Assembly: GCF_021412585.1 (NCBI RefSeq)
Contig: NZ_JAKCMI010000044.1
Location: forward strand, 124,001 to 188,000
DNA from: Halomonas alkalisoli
GTDB lineage: Bacteria; Pseudomonadota; Gammaproteobacteria; Pseudomonadales; Halomonadaceae
Length of the DNA: 64,000 nucleotides
Reading direction: 5' to 3'
Part shown: piece after piece, positions 10,218 through 18,209 of the stretch
How positions within the stretch are numbered: the stretch's first letter is position 1
Layout: the number at the start of each line of letters is the position of its first letter
Notes under the pieces: model-generated
The model's database searches: none
The model's input: only the letters and a program-made list of their open reading frames with translations
Told to the model about the DNA's origin: nothing
Program-made: the position numbers and the translations under genes

Positions 10218-13096
10218 CAGCGAACCTCCAGGGCGTCGCGAACCGCCGTACTGGTGGCCTGGGCCAGGGCGAGATCGGCCTGGGTGCGGGCATCCTCGAG
10301 GTCGAATTCACGTAGCCGCGCCTTGACCAGTGGCACCTGGCGAGCGCTCACCGAGAGCTCGTCGACGCCCAGGCCCACCAGTACCGGTACCGCCATGGGA
10401 TCGCTGGCCAGTTCGCCGCACACCCCGACCCACTTGCCGTGGGCGTGGGCTGCCGTGACGGTCATCTCGATCAGGCGCAATACCGCAGGATGCAGGCCGT
10501 CGGCCTGGGCGGAGAGTTCCGGGTGGTCGCGGTCGATGGCCAGGGTGTACTGGGTCAGGTCGTTGGTGCCCACCGAGAAGAAGTCGACCTCGGCGGCCAG
10601 TGCCGGCGCGAGCAGGGCGGCCGAGGGGACTTCGATCATGATCCCGAGTTGCACGTCGCTGGCACGCTCGGCTTCGGGGATCTCCTCGAGCAGTCGATCG
10701 AAGATGGCCCTGGCCGCGCGGAATTCGGCGATGTCCTTGATCATCGGCAGCATGATGCGCAGCGGGCGGGGCTTTCCAGGGACGGGCGCAGCCGCGAGCA
10801 GCAGGGCGCGCAGCTGGGTCTCGAGGACCTCGGGCCGGGTCAGCATCAGGCGGATGCCACGCAGGCCGAGAAAGGGATTGTCCTCCTTGGGCATCGGCCA
10901 GTAGGGCAGCGGCTTGTCGCCGCCAACATCCAGGGTGCGTGCGACCAGCGGGCGGCCGTCCAGCGCGTCGAGGGCTTCACGGTACTCGTCAATCTGGGTG
11001 GCGAGATCCGGCTCCTGGGCATGGGCCATGAACAGAAATTCGGTGCGCAGCAGCCCCACGCCCTCGGCGCCGCGCTCCACGGCGTCGGCGGCATGGACGG
11101 TATTGCCCAGGTTGGCGGCGACCTCGACGCGCTGCCCGCAGCGGGTGCGGGCCTCCTCGAAGCGGGTATCCCAGGCCGCGGCCTCCCGCAGCTGGCGCTC
11201 GGCCAGCCGCTGTTCGGCGGCCTGGCGACGTTCGGCCGAGGGTGTCGGCGTGATGCGGCCACGCTCGCCGTCGAGAATCAGTTCGGTACCGTCGGCGAGG
11301 GTCAGCACTCGCGCGCCGGCACCGACCACGGCTGGAATGCCCAGCGCCCGGGCGAGGATGGCACTGTGGGCCGTTGCACCGCCGCGGGCGGTGAGCAGGC
11401 CGCGCACCAGGCTGGTGTCGAGGCGCGCCACGTCGGAGGGGCCGATATCGTCGGTGACCAGAATGTAGGGGGTGGTGGGCGGGGCGGGCAGGGTGACGTT
11501 GCACAGGATACCCAGCACTCGGCGCCCCACGTCGCGCAGGTCGGCGGCGCGCTCGGCGAGCAGCCGGTCGGCGAGCATTTCTTGGGCGTGGGCAGCGGTC
11601 TCGATGGCATCCCACCAGGCGGCTTCGGCGGAGCGGCCTTCGCTGATACCTTCGTGGGCGGCCTGGTACAGCTCGGGGTCGCAGAGCATCTCCTCGTGCA
11701 TGGAGAGGATCTGGGCCACCTCGCCGCCACGCGCCTGCTGGACCAGCGTCTCAAGCTGGACGGCGCCCTGGCGAATCGCCCGCTCCAGTCGCTGTGTCTC
11801 CGCACTTGGGTCAGCGGCGCGCTCGGGATAGTCGAAGCGAGGCGTCTGCAGCACGAAGACCGGGGCGATGGCCAGCCCCGGAGAGGCCGCCACGCCAGGA
11901 TGAGACGTGTCGTCGGGCAGCGGTTCTGCGGGCGCGGCAGCGGCCTGCGGCGTGATGCGCTCGCGGCTCTCGTCGAACGGCAGAACCTGTTCACCGAGGC
12001 CGTCCGCCACGGCCTGGCACACGGCGTCGAGTGCCGCCACGGCGCCGTCTCCCTCGGCGGAAAAGGCCAGCTGCTGGCCGCGGCGGGCACCGAGGTTGAT
12101 CACCTTGGTCAGGCTGCTTGCCGATACCGCATCGAAGCCGCCCTCGGCCAGTCGCACGCGGATGGGAACAGCCTGGGAGCGGGCGACCTGGACCAGCTGC
12201 TTGGCGGGGCGGGCGTGCAGCCCATGGGCATTGAGTACCCGCGCGAGCCGGGTGTGGGCGGTGGCGGACTCCCCGGCCAGCCGGGCCAGTATGGTGGCCG
12301 CATCGGCCCCCTGCAGCTCGCCTGCACTACCGCGCTCGAGCAGCCTCAGGATGCACTCCAGCAGGCCGCGGTGGGCCTCGCCATGAGCGGCCAGGCAGAA
12401 CAGGCCGTTGACCGTCTCGCCGGCCTCCTTCAGCGGGTGCTCGGGTGTGGCCAGGGCCAGTGCGGGAACCTCGACGCTGCTTCCGCTCGAAGCCAGCCAT
12501 AGCCCCTGTCCCAGGTGACGTGGGGCGTGCTCGGCGATGGCGGCGATGAAGCCGTCGCCCACGCAGCCGAGCTGGCGCAGGCGGGCGGCACCGGCCAGGG
12601 CCAGCTCACGGGCATCGCGGGCGGGAAAGCCGAGGCACAGGGTGTCGCCGTCGAGGCGCGCATCCACGACAGCCTTCGACAGCAGGGCGGCGATCTCGTT
12701 ACCCGAGCCTGCCGCGGCGAGTCGCTCGGCTACGCTGTCATCGTCGAGGACATGGGTGAGCTGGCGCAGGATGTCCAGGTGCTCGTCGCTTCTTGCGGCG
12801 ATGGCCACGAGCACGTGGACGCGCTGGCCGTCGTGCCAGTCGACCCCGGCCGGGAATTGCAGTACCCGGACGCCGGTGGCCTGCACGTGTTCGCGGCTTT
12901 GTGGCGTACCGTGGGGGATGGCGATGGCATTGCCCAGATAGGTAGAGGACTGGGCCTCGCGGGCGAACAATCCCTCACGGTAGCCGGGCGAGGTGAGTCC
13001 AGCCCTATGCAGCGCCTCGGCGGCCTGCTCCAGTGCGCCACGCCAGTCTTCGGCATGGCAGGCGAGCAGTACATCGTCCTGATGAAGGGTCAACAT
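10217..13096 (-). CDS. fruB: Multiphosphoryl transfer protein: EIIA(Fru)-HPr-EI fusion
   Basis: A 959-residue soluble protein carrying the whole fructose-specific phosphorelay from PEP to FruA. Residues 1-145 are EIIA with phospho-His62 (AIAIPHGTP). A linker or pseudo-EIIA region reaches about 280. HPr follows at about 284-370 with His294 (GLHARP). Enzyme I occupies about 395-945, with His577 in RGGATAHSAI and PEP-binding motifs such as LLRTEFLFM and FSVGTNDLTQY. E. coli FruB lacks the EI part; pseudomonads have the fused form. The system is therefore independent of general PTS enzymes. Two Cra-type operators lie upstream, in the gap to cra. Confidence 0.95.
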   Translation of the reverse strand: MLTLHQDDVLLACHAEDWRGALEQAAEALHRAGLTSPGYREGLFAREAQSSTYLGNAIAIPHGTPQSREHVQATGVRVLQFPAGVDWHDGQRVHVLVAIAARSDEHLDILRQLTHVLDDDSVAERLAAAGSGNEIAALLSKAVVDARLDGDTLCLGFPARDARELALAGAARLRQLGCVGDGFIAAIAEHAPRHLGQGLWLASSGSSVEVPALALATPEHPLKEAGETVNGLFCLAAHGEAHRGLLECILRLLERGSAGELQGADAATILARLAGESATAHTRLARVLNAHGLHARPAKQLVQVARSQAVPIRVRLAEGGFDAVSASSLTKVINLGARRGQQLAFSAEGDGAVAALDAVCQAVADGLGEQVLPFDESRERITPQAAAAPAEPLPDDTSHPGVAASPGLAIAPVFVLQTPRFDYPERAADPSAETQRLERAIRQGAVQLETLVQQARGGEVAQILSMHEEMLCDPELYQAAHEGISEGRSAEAAWWDAIETAAHAQEMLADRLLAERAADLRDVGRRVLGILCNVTLPAPPTTPYILVTDDIGPSDVARLDTSLVRGLLTARGGATAHSAILARALGIPAVVGAGARVLTLADGTELILDGERGRITPTPSAERRQAAEQRLAERQLREAAAWDTRFEEARTRCGQRVEVAANLGNTVHAADAVERGAEGVGLLRTEFLFMAHAQEPDLATQIDEYREALDALDGRPLVARTLDVGGDKPLPYWPMPKEDNPFLGLRGIRLMLTRPEVLETQLRALLLAAAPVPGKPRPLRIMLPMIKDIAEFRAARAIFDRLLEEIPEAERASDVQLGIMIEVPSAALLAPALAAEVDFFSVGTNDLTQYTLAIDRDHPELSAQADGLHPAVLRLIEMTVTAAHAHGKWVGVCGELASDPMAVPVLVGLGVDELSVSARQVPLVKARLREFDLEDARTQADLALAQATSTAVRDALEVR

Positions 13097-13159
13097 GGAT
13101 GGCCTCCCGATAGATTTCGCGGCGACGCGACTGCCACCGAGTTGGTGGTTTCAGGCTTG

Positions 13160-13173
13160 GCTGAATCGTGTCA
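13160..13173. promoter_or_regulatory. Cra (FruR) operator 1, upstream of fruB
   Basis: GCTGAATCGTGTCA matches the enterobacterial Cra consensus RSTGAAWCSNTHHW at 13 of 14 positions. It lies in the 181-base gap between fruB and the divergent cra, the position expected for relief by fructose 1-phosphate. Consensus from established knowledge; function inferred. Confidence 0.75.
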
Positions 13174-13188
13174 CCTGGTGATTTTCAT

Positions 13189-13202
13189 GCTGGAACGATT
13201 CA
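13189..13202. promoter_or_regulatory. Cra (FruR) operator 2, between fruB and cra
   Basis: GCTGGAACGATTCA matches the Cra consensus at 13 of 14 positions and starts 29 bases from operator 1, close to three helical turns. Two phased sites in one intergenic region suggest cooperative repression of fruB-fruK-fruA and autoregulation of cra. Confidence 0.75.
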
Positions 13203-13277
13203 TACTGTTTGGCAAGGTTCTATTTCTACGACTTTGGCAGGGGTAGGGTTTCTTCGGCACTCACAGTGAGGATGTTC

Positions 13278-14279
13278 ATGACTCTCGTCGAAATCGCCCG
13301 GCTGGCCGGTGTTTCGCGCACCACGGCCAGCTATGTGATCAACGGCAAGGCCGCGGAGCGGCGCATCAGCCAGGATACCGTCGACCGGGTCATGGCCGTG
13401 GTGAGGGAGCACCGCTACCAGGTCGATGCCCAGGCGGCGGCACTACGCCGTGGCTCGAGTCGCACGCTTGGCTTGATCATTCCCGACCTGGAGAATGTCA
13501 GCTATGCGCGACTCGCCAAGCGACTGGAGCGCGGCGCGCGAGAGCAGGGCTACCAGTTGCTGATTGCAGGCTCCGAAGACCAGCCGGAGAGCGAATGCGA
13601 CCTGGCACTGGCATTGCGCGCCCAGCGCTGTGAGGTGCTGATCACCGCCAGTTGCCTGCCTATGGACGACCCCTTCTACGCCGAGCTGATGGCTGATGGA
13701 CTGCCGGTGGTCGCCGTGGACCGTGGCTTCGATCCCCAGCGCTTCGCCTGCGTGGTGAGCAACGACCGGGACGCCGCCGAGCGGCTGACGCGCTCGGTGC
13801 TGGGCGGTGACGTGGCCAGCGTGGCCTGGCTGGATGCGGTACCGGGACTCTCGATCACGCACGAGCGCCGCGCCGGTTTCCAGCAGGCGCTATTGGGCAG
13901 CGACGCTGCCGTCTTTGCCTGTTGCGCGGAGCGCTACGAGCGCGACGAGGGAGCTCGGCTGATGCGCGAGCTGCTCGCCGAGCGTGGCCTGCCCGATGCC
14001 CTGGTCACCGCCTCCTATACGCTGCTGGACGGCGTCTTCGATGTGCTGCTGGAAGAGGGCGGGCTGCCGCCGTCGCTGCGCATGGCGACCTTCGGCGACA
14101 ACCGGCTCCTCGACTTCCTGCCGCTGCCGGTCAATTCGGCGGTGCAGGACCACGACCGCATCGCTGCCGCCGCCCTGACCGCCGCCCTGGCCGCCGCCAG
14201 GGGCGACTATCGCCCTGGCCAGCAGATGGTTTCTCGCACCCTGCGCTGGCGTCTGCCGGAGCGGCTGCCGCTTGGCTGA
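13278..14279 (+). CDS. cra: Catabolite repressor/activator Cra (FruR), LacI family
   Basis: A 333-residue LacI-type regulator. The helix-turn-helix (LVEIARLAGVSRTTASYVINGKA) is nearly identical to that of E. coli Cra, and the sugar-binding domain keeps Cra-like segments (LGLIIPDLENVSYARLAKRLE; MATFGDNRLLDFLPLPV). Known effector is fructose 1-phosphate. AGTGAGG six bases before the second of two close ATGs sets the start; an upstream TTG in the same frame has no such site. It is divergent from the fructose PTS operon with two Cra boxes between. Confidence 0.94.
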   Translation: MTLVEIARLAGVSRTTASYVINGKAAERRISQDTVDRVMAVVREHRYQVDAQAAALRRGSSRTLGLIIPDLENVSYARLAKRLERGAREQGYQLLIAGSEDQPESECDLALALRAQRCEVLITASCLPMDDPFYAELMADGLPVVAVDRGFDPQRFACVVSNDRDAAERLTRSVLGGDVASVAWLDAVPGLSITHERRAGFQQALLGSDAAVFACCAERYERDEGARLMRELLAERGLPDALVTASYTLLDGVFDVLLEEGGLPPSLRMATFGDNRLLDFLPLPVNSAVQDHDRIAAAALTAALAAARGDYRPGQQMVSRTLRWRLPERLPLG

Positions 14280-14301
14280 GTGGTCAGCGGCGACATGAGC
14301 C

Positions 14302-14320
14302 AGCCGGTGCGGCTTTCTTC
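14302..14320 (+). terminator. Weak terminator candidate after cra
   Basis: AGCCG-GTG-CGGCT stem-loop followed by TTCTTC, in the 51-base gap between converging cra and the fructokinase gene. The stem is short and the T run interrupted. Confidence 0.35.
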
Positions 14321-14330
14321 AGCGACGAAT

Positions 14331-15290
14331 TTACTGCCGCAGATGTGCCAGATCTCCTCGATCAGGCAGCGCGGCATAGGCACCGGGGCGTGTCACGGCG
14401 TGGGCGCCGCAGCGACAGGCGAACTCGACGGTGCGCCTGAGAAAGGCGTCGTCCTGGTGCCAGTCACCTTCGATACCCCGTTCGGCCAGTTCCGCCAGCA
14501 GGCCGCCGATGAAGGCGTCGCCCCCGGCGGTGGTATCCACGGCCTGCACCCTGGGCGGGTCGACCCGGAAATCCCTGCCGACCCCCAATGTACGTACCGG
14601 GCCCGCTCCATCGGTGATCACGATCAGCTTCACGCCGGCGGCGAGCCGCTCGGCCAGCCAGGCTTCCACCGGGTGATCGCCACGCAGATAGTCGAGTTCA
14701 TCGGTTGAGAGCTTGACCAGCCCGGCCTGGTCGAGCAGGCGGGTGGTCAGGGTGATGTCGGCAACACCGCTCTCCCAGAGGTTGTGCCGGAGGTTGGCGT
14801 CCACGCTGACCAGGCAGCCGGCACGATTGGCCATGTCGGCCATGGCCAGGGTGGTCTCGCCAATATCGGATTCGGTCAGGCTGTTGGTACAGAAGTGCAC
14901 GATGGCGGGGTGGGCGAAGATCCCTGCCGGCAGGTGTTCGAGCCGATACAGCAGATCGGCGGCGGGCGGCCGGTAGAAGTCGAAGGTGCGCTCGCCCGCC
15001 GCGTCGCGGGAGACGAAGGCCAGTGCCGTACGCGCCTCGCGGGTACGTGCCGTGCCCGAGAGGTCGACACCGTGGGCCGCAAGCTCCGCGGCGATGAAAT
15101 CGCCAAAGTAGTCATCACCCAGCATGCCGAGAAAACGGCTCGGGACCCCCAGTCGGGCGCAGGCCACGGCTACGTTGGCCGGGGCGCCGCCGGCATAGGG
15201 TGTGAAGGTCTCGGGGCCCTCGGTGGCGTCGCCGAGGCGGCTGGAGAGCATGTCGACGAGGGCCTCGCCGAAGGCGATCACTGGGGTCAT
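14331..15290 (-). CDS. PfkB-family sugar kinase, probable fructokinase
   Basis: A 319-residue ribokinase-fold kinase. The N-terminus (VIAFGEALVDMLSS), the sugar-binding GGAPANVAVACARLG, and the C-terminal signature DTTAGGDAFIGG with catalytic Asp are all present, and resemble bacterial fructokinases. The product would be fructose 6-phosphate from free fructose. It is the last gene of the apparent edd-glk-mutarotase-AKR run, after a 102-base gap. GAGG upstream of MTPVIAFGE supports this Met rather than one 11 codons earlier. Specificity for fructose over another hexose or KDG is inferred from resemblance and context. Confidence 0.85.
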   Translation of the reverse strand: MTPVIAFGEALVDMLSSRLGDATEGPETFTPYAGGAPANVAVACARLGVPSRFLGMLGDDYFGDFIAAELAAHGVDLSGTARTREARTALAFVSRDAAGERTFDFYRPPAADLLYRLEHLPAGIFAHPAIVHFCTNSLTESDIGETTLAMADMANRAGCLVSVDANLRHNLWESGVADITLTTRLLDQAGLVKLSTDELDYLRGDHPVEAWLAERLAAGVKLIVITDGAGPVRTLGVGRDFRVDPPRVQAVDTTAGGDAFIGGLLAELAERGIEGDWHQDDAFLRRTVEFACRCGAHAVTRPGAYAALPDRGDLAHLRQ

Positions 15291-15392
15291 GGTGGTGTCC
15301 TCGATAGTGGTTCGTGGCGTCACTGTCTGGTGGTGTCATGATTTTGGTGGGGCATGGTTTGGATGCGTCGTGGTTCAAGCGGTGCGGCCGAG

Positions 15393-16268
15393 TCAGGCGA
15401 CGTCGTGGCCGCGGGCGGCCTCGAGCAGGGCATACCAGGCCGGGCGGTCGAGCGTGAGGCCGGCGTCCGCGGCGAGCGCCGCGAGGCGCTCGGGCTTGAG
15501 GCTGCCGACCACCGGCACAGGGCGGCCGGGCAGGGCGCGCAGCCAGGCCAGGGCCAGGCCGGCGGGGGTCACGCCGTACTCACCGGCCAGCCTCAGTAGC
15601 AGCGGGCGCGCCGGGCCCTGGAGTACCCGGCCGCCGCCCAGGGGGGACCAGATCATCGGTGCCAGGCCGTCGGCCACCAGGGCATCGAAACTGCCGTCGA
15701 ACAGCGGGGCGGGGTGATCCAGCGAGAGCTGCAGCTGGTGGGCCGCCAGGCGCCGATGCATGGCACCCTGCAGGCGGCGCCACTGCTCAGGCAGGAAATT
15801 GGAGACCCCGGCGGCGCCGATCTTGCCCGCGGCGATGGCGTCGTCCAGCACCCGGCCGGTAGCCTCGACATCCATCAGCGGGTCGGGGCGATGGAGCAGG
15901 AAGTGGTCGAGCCGTTCCACGCCGAGCCGTGCCAGCGAGCCGTCGATGGCATGCGCCAGATAGGCCGGCGAGCTGTCGTAGTGCTTGACCCGGTGGGCAG
16001 ACGCGTCGCGCTCCGGGGTGACGATGCTCGCCTTGGTAACCACCTTCACCCGGTTGGCGAGCCCGGGGCGGGCACCCAGGGCGGCGCCGAACAGCGCCTC
16101 GCCCTGGCGGTCGCCATAGATGTCGGCGTGGTCGAACCAGTCGTGCCCCTCGTCGAGGCGGGCCTCGATCCAGTCGGCCAGCCGCGCCGGGGGATGCAGC
16201 GCCGGTTCCTCGTGCAGCCGCATCATGCCCAGCAGGAAGGGCACATCGAAGGTGGCGGCGGTGCTCAT
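15393..16268 (-). CDS. Aldo/keto reductase (YdhF-like)
   Basis: A 291-residue NAD(P)H-dependent TIM-barrel oxidoreductase. The catalytic tetrad is visible: Asp and Tyr in WFDHADIYGD, Lys in VVTKASI, His in FLLHRPDP. The cofactor-binding end (VPVVGSLKPERL) matches the YdhF subgroup. Its start overlaps the mutarotase stop by four bases, so it is translated with glk and edd. The substrate is unknown; an aldose or a reactive aldehyde made during sugar catabolism is a reasonable guess. Confidence 0.88.
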   Translation of the reverse strand: MSTAATFDVPFLLGMMRLHEEPALHPPARLADWIEARLDEGHDWFDHADIYGDRQGEALFGAALGARPGLANRVKVVTKASIVTPERDASAHRVKHYDSSPAYLAHAIDGSLARLGVERLDHFLLHRPDPLMDVEATGRVLDDAIAAGKIGAAGVSNFLPEQWRRLQGAMHRRLAAHQLQLSLDHPAPLFDGSFDALVADGLAPMIWSPLGGGRVLQGPARPLLLRLAGEYGVTPAGLALAWLRALPGRPVPVVGSLKPERLAALAADAGLTLDRPAWYALLEAARGHDVA

Positions 16269-17221
16269 GCGCCGGACTCGCGGGCGCCCTCATCCAGAGA
16301 GAGCGTGGTGCCCAGCAGGTGCTGGGCACCGGGTACCAGCCACACCGGGTCCAGGCGGGTATTGGCCGATTCCACGCAGAGGAAGCGGCGCGAGGCCCCC
16401 GCCGGCGTATCGTCGGGGGGCGCCTCGCCCGGATGCCAGACCACGGCGGAGTCGCTGCCCTGGCGGGCGACCCGCAGGCGCCGGTTGCCATCGTCGAGAG
16501 TCAGCTCGGCATTGGTGTGGTAGATGCGGTCGAGGCCGCCACGCACGGCCAGTTCGCCCTGCTGGTCACGCTCGGCGAAGCCGGCCAGCTTGTCCAGATA
16601 GCGGGCCCCGGCCAGCCCCTCCAGGCGACAGGCGAAGCTGTCGGTCACGGCGAGGTAGGTATGCAGGGCGCCGCTCAGCTTGACCGGGGTCTCGCCGACA
16701 TGCTCGGTGATCAGCTCCACGTGCAGGCGGCGGGCGTTGGCCTGTATCACCGCACGGGGGGCCAGCTGGGTGTGCAGGGGCTCGGCGGGAGAGAGGTGCA
16801 GCTCGATGCCATCTTCGTGTTCATCCACGGCGTCCAGCCGCCAATCGGCCTTGCGCGCCGGGCCGTGGAAGGGCCCCGACCGGTCAGGTGTCTCGTCGGC
16901 GGCCCTGTCGTCGGCAAACCAGGGCCAGCACAGCGGGATGCCGCCGCGAATGGCGTCGGGCAGCGGTTGCGGCGTCGGCGTCACCCACAGCCAGCCGCCG
17001 GGCACCAGGGCCTCTTCCTGCTCACCCGGGCCGGCAGCGTCGGTGTCAGCGAGCGTGGCTTCGGACGCGTAAGGATGATAGTGAAGCACCTGGGCACCCT
17101 GCAGGCAGACGGCAAGTTCGCCCCAGCTTTCGCGAGCCAGCCACACGGGGCGGCCGGCCCATTCACACTGACGCTGGCCATCGGTCTCGTCGAGCAGGGC
17201 TCGCAGGCGTGACGGAATCAT
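16265..17221 (-). CDS. D-hexose-6-phosphate mutarotase (YeaD-like aldose epimerase)
   Basis: A 318-residue protein of the aldose 1-epimerase superfamily, YeaD branch, which interconverts alpha and beta anomers of glucose 6-phosphate. Landmarks are RGGIPLCWPWF, the HGPARKADW segment with the conserved His-Gly-x-Ala-Arg, SGALHTYLAV, and SDSAVVWHPGE. The gene lies 19 bases after glk and overlaps the aldo/keto reductase by four bases. Between glucokinase and Zwf it would supply the beta anomer that Zwf uses. Confidence 0.88.
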   Translation of the reverse strand: MIPSRLRALLDETDGQRQCEWAGRPVWLARESWGELAVCLQGAQVLHYHPYASEATLADTDAAGPGEQEEALVPGGWLWVTPTPQPLPDAIRGGIPLCWPWFADDRAADETPDRSGPFHGPARKADWRLDAVDEHEDGIELHLSPAEPLHTQLAPRAVIQANARRLHVELITEHVGETPVKLSGALHTYLAVTDSFACRLEGLAGARYLDKLAGFAERDQQGELAVRGGLDRIYHTNAELTLDDGNRRLRVARQGSDSAVVWHPGEAPPDDTPAGASRRFLCVESANTRLDPVWLVPGAQHLLGTTLSLDEGARESGA

Positions 17222-17240
17222 TCGCTCTCCTAGTTTCAGG

Positions 17241-18209
17241 TCATTCCACTTCTTCGTTGCGCAGGGCCTCGGCGGCGCCCAGCAATCCGGGCCAGGGGGC
17301 GGTGACCACGTGAACCGGGATGGCGCGGGTGTAGTCGCTCATGCGCCCCTTGGCGGTGAAGGCTTCCACGAAACGGCTCTGGGGCAGCCAGTCGAGCAGC
17401 CTTGGCAGGATGCCGCCGCAGAGATAGACCCCGCCGCGTGCGCCCATGACCAGGGCCGCATCGCCACTGATGTCGCCGAGGATCTTCAGGAAACGCAGTA
17501 GCGTATCACGCGCGATGCCGTCTCCGTGCGAAGCGGCCTCGGTCACTTCGGCAGGCGTGGCATGGCGCGGCGGCGCCCCCTTCAGCGAGCAGTGGGCCAG
17601 GTAGAGGTCGAGCAGCCCCTGGCCGCAGAGGATGCGTTCCACCGAGACCCGCCCATAGCGGTTGCGGAAATGGCGCAGCAGGTTCTGCTCGCGTTCGTCG
17701 GTGGGGGCGAAGGTGAAGTGGCCGCCCTCGGTGGGCAGCGGTATCCAGGCGTGGCGTCCCGGGAAGATGCCGGCCACGCCCAGGCCGGTGCCGGGGCCGA
17801 TCACCAACTGGACGCTGTGCTCGCGGGCCTCTCCCGGCTGGACTTCAACCAGGTCGTCGGGCCCCAGATGGGGCACGCCCAGCGCCTGGGCGGTGAAGTC
17901 GTTGATCACCTTCAGTCGCGTCAGCCCGAGTGACGCCTGTGCCTCGCGCCGGGAAAAGGCCCAGTGATTGTTGGTCATGCGCACCCGGTCGCCATCGATG
18001 GGGCAGGCGAAGGCGAGGCAGGCCTCTTCCGGTGCCTGGGCCCCGTTCTGATCGACCTTCGCCAGATAGTCGCGCACGGCTTCCACCACGCCGGGATAGT
18101 CGGCGCAGGGCAGGGTCTGGATGTCATGGGGCTCGAAGGCGCCCGGCGCCACCAGCGCGAAGCGCGCGTTGGTGCCACCGATGTCTCCGATCAGCGCCGG
18201 TCGGGTCAT
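17241..18209 (-). CDS. glk: Glucokinase
   Basis: A 322-residue ATP-dependent glucokinase of the bacterial Glk type, phosphorylating intracellular glucose. It begins with the phosphate-1 motif GDIGGTNARFALV, has the substrate loop KVINDFTAQALGVP, the second phosphate motif VIGPGTGLGVAGI, and VYLCGGILPRL. Its ATG overlaps the edd stop by four bases, so glucose phosphorylation and the 6-phosphogluconate dehydratase step are co-expressed and likely share HexR control. Confidence 0.95.
   Translation of the reverse strand: MTRPALIGDIGGTNARFALVAPGAFEPHDIQTLPCADYPGVVEAVRDYLAKVDQNGAQAPEEACLAFACPIDGDRVRMTNNHWAFSRREAQASLGLTRLKVINDFTAQALGVPHLGPDDLVEVQPGEAREHSVQLVIGPGTGLGVAGIFPGRHAWIPLPTEGGHFTFAPTDEREQNLLRHFRNRYGRVSVERILCGQGLLDLYLAHCSLKGAPPRHATPAEVTEAASHGDGIARDTLLRFLKILGDISGDAALVMGARGGVYLCGGILPRLLDWLPQSRFVEAFTAKGRMSDYTRAIPVHVVTAPWPGLLGAAEALRNEEVE

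Noticed and set aside
10439..12502. 687-codon plus-strand open frame
   Set aside because: Antisense to fruB; translation is repetitive Gly/Gln/Val with no domain.
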